Source: Candidatus Woesearchaeota archaeon CG07_land_8_20_14_0_80_44_23 (GTDB taxonomy: Archaea; Nanobdellota; Nanobdellia; Woesearchaeales; 0-14-0-80-44-23). Taken from it: DNA of 6,323 nt. Numbering within the stretch: the first letter of the stretch is position 1; each line of letters starts with the position of its first letter. The notes beneath the pieces were generated by a model that was given only the letters and a program-made list of their open reading frames with translations, was not told the origin of the DNA and did no database searches. The stretch covers positions 1 to 6,323 of the forward strand of contig PEXD01000078.1 in the NCBI GenBank assembly GCA_002779235.1, written 5' to 3'. Positions 6,172-6,323 of the stretch are shown here, piece after piece. A program made the translations under genes and the position numbers.

Positions 6172-6213
6172 CAAAAAAATCCTCAAGGATTCGCAAAAAA
6201 ATCTTTAAGGATT
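6172..6213. repeat. Imperfect tandem repeat, period 22
   Basis: Two 20-base copies (6172-6191 and 6194-6213) both begin CAAAAAAATC and end AAGGATT. They differ at two places, 182/204 and 184/206, both C to T. In the first copy AATCC (6178-6182) and GGATT (6187-6191) form a 5-bp hairpin with loop TCAA. In the second copy the C-G pair becomes T-G, which would still pair in RNA as G-U. Confidence 0.65.
6173..6203 (-). terminator. Possible tandem T-tract terminator on the minus strand
   Basis: Read leftward, the two A7 runs (6195-6201 and 6173-6179) become T7 tracts. The second directly follows the AATCC/GGATT hairpin. U-rich tracts are the core of archaeal intrinsic terminators, so this could end transcription of a minus-strand gene lying beyond the right edge and insulate cdc48. 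The hairpin itself is weak. Confidence 0.3.
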
Positions 6214-6323
6214 TTTTGCGCGCAAGACCCTATCTTTGCGTTTTGTACAACAAAATCGTAGATTTTGTGTACAATTGAGCTTCGCTCAATTTGTACAAGA
6301 AATGCAAAGAAAGGCTATGCCTT
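6178..6323. ncRNA. Dense hairpin block, possible structured RNA or REP-like element
   Basis: Stems follow one another with almost no free bases. The first is 6178-6191. The second is 6192-6220 (CGC-A-rich arm with GATTTTTTGCG, one bulge). The third is 6221-6240 (CGCAA/TTGCG). The fourth is 6243-6274 (14 bp, one bulged A, loop GTA). The fifth is 6274-6290 (ATTGAGC/GCTCAAT, loop TTC), which extends to 6269-6296 with one bulged T. The last is 6311-6323 (AAGGC/GCCTT, loop TAT), ending at the window edge. TCTTTGCGTT (6233-6242) also pairs with AATGCAAAGA (6301-6310), 9 of 10 positions plus a wobble on one strand, enclosing the fourth and fifth hairpins. I see no match to a known RNA family, and the strand of any transcript is unknown. 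It could equally be DNA-level hairpins of a mobile element. Confidence 0.4.

Larger units (their letters stand above)
5956..6323. other. 368-base gene-free, structure-rich interval upstream of cdc48
   Basis: No convincing gene, tRNA or CRISPR is present. The sequence is more AT-rich than the coding part. The left part (to about 6110) holds the cdc48 leader and promoter with inverted GTGATTT elements. The right part (6172-6323) is an unbroken run of short hairpins reaching the window edge. The neighbour on the right is not visible, so whether this is a divergent promoter region or a 3' region cannot be decided. Confidence 0.7.

Noticed and set aside
6129..6278. A 49-codon forward frame starting MFLKKGNKN and ending at TGA 6276
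   Set aside because: It runs straight through the hairpins and the tandem repeat, has no ribosome site, and its TATA-like box is too close to the ATG for a leaderless start. Its basic, Lys-rich composition follows from the A-runs. I treat it as chance, though a small peptide cannot be excluded.
6230..6322. Open minus-strand frame entering from the right edge (30 residues)
   Set aside because: It consists of translated hairpin arms, with no protein-like pattern. The frame is short enough to be open by chance.
6118..6323. CRISPR array
   Set aside because: The repeats are hairpins of different sequence, with no identical repeat separated by unique spacers of constant length.
5956..6323. tRNA or C/D box RNA gene
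   Set aside because: No T-arm GGTTCGANTCC pattern or acceptor pairing, and no RTGATGA/CTGA box pair in a usable arrangement.

Overview
The window looks like archaeal chromosome. The evidence is a VAT/Cdc48 tandem AAA+ ATPase with the archaeal N-domain, a TruD/Pus7-family pseudouridine synthase, TATA-like boxes about 25-30 nt in front of start codons that lack a Shine-Dalgarno sequence (leaderless-style starts), and a Shine-Dalgarno sequence only at an operon-internal start. The long-type adenylate kinase with a zinc-binding LID and the compact layout would fit a DPANN-like or euryarchaeal genome. That placement is an inference and is not proven by this sequence.

Layout. Bases 3-128 (+) hold the 3' end of an unrecognised gene, which overlaps by four bases (GTGA) the next gene, an NAD kinase of the mitochondrial NADK2 type (125-1027, +). 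After 42 bases comes a Nudix protein with an NrtR-like C-terminal winged helix (1070-1750, +). After another 41 bases comes truD (1792-2991, +). Each of these two short gaps carries its own TATA-like box. The opposite strand holds a convergent pair: adk (3631-2984), whose 3' end overlaps truD by 8 bases, downstream of cdc48/VAT (5955-3655). The cdc48-adk gap is 23 bases, so they probably form one operon transcribed leftward. All five complete reading frames look intact.

Functional links. NAD kinase and an NrtR-like Nudix protein side by side suggest a small NAD(P)/ADP-ribose module. The cdc48-adk pair joins an ATP-driven protein unfoldase to an adenine-nucleotide balancing enzyme. truD is tRNA modification.

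Bases 5956-6323 contain no convincing gene but are rich in structure. Next to cdc48 (6022-6090) there are three copies of a GTGATTT core arranged so that the middle copy can pair with either neighbour, followed by a CTATAT/ATATAG palindrome. Further right (6172-6323) nearly every base lies in a short inverted repeat: at least five back-to-back or overlapping hairpins, two of which compete for the same GTACAA arm, plus a 22-base tandem repeat and a long-range pairing that encloses two hairpins. A TTTAAATA box identical to the one before truD lies just upstream (6118-6125). The block could be a structured non-coding RNA, a set of terminators for a gene beyond the right edge, or the end of a hairpin-rich mobile or REP-like element. 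It is the least explained part of the window.
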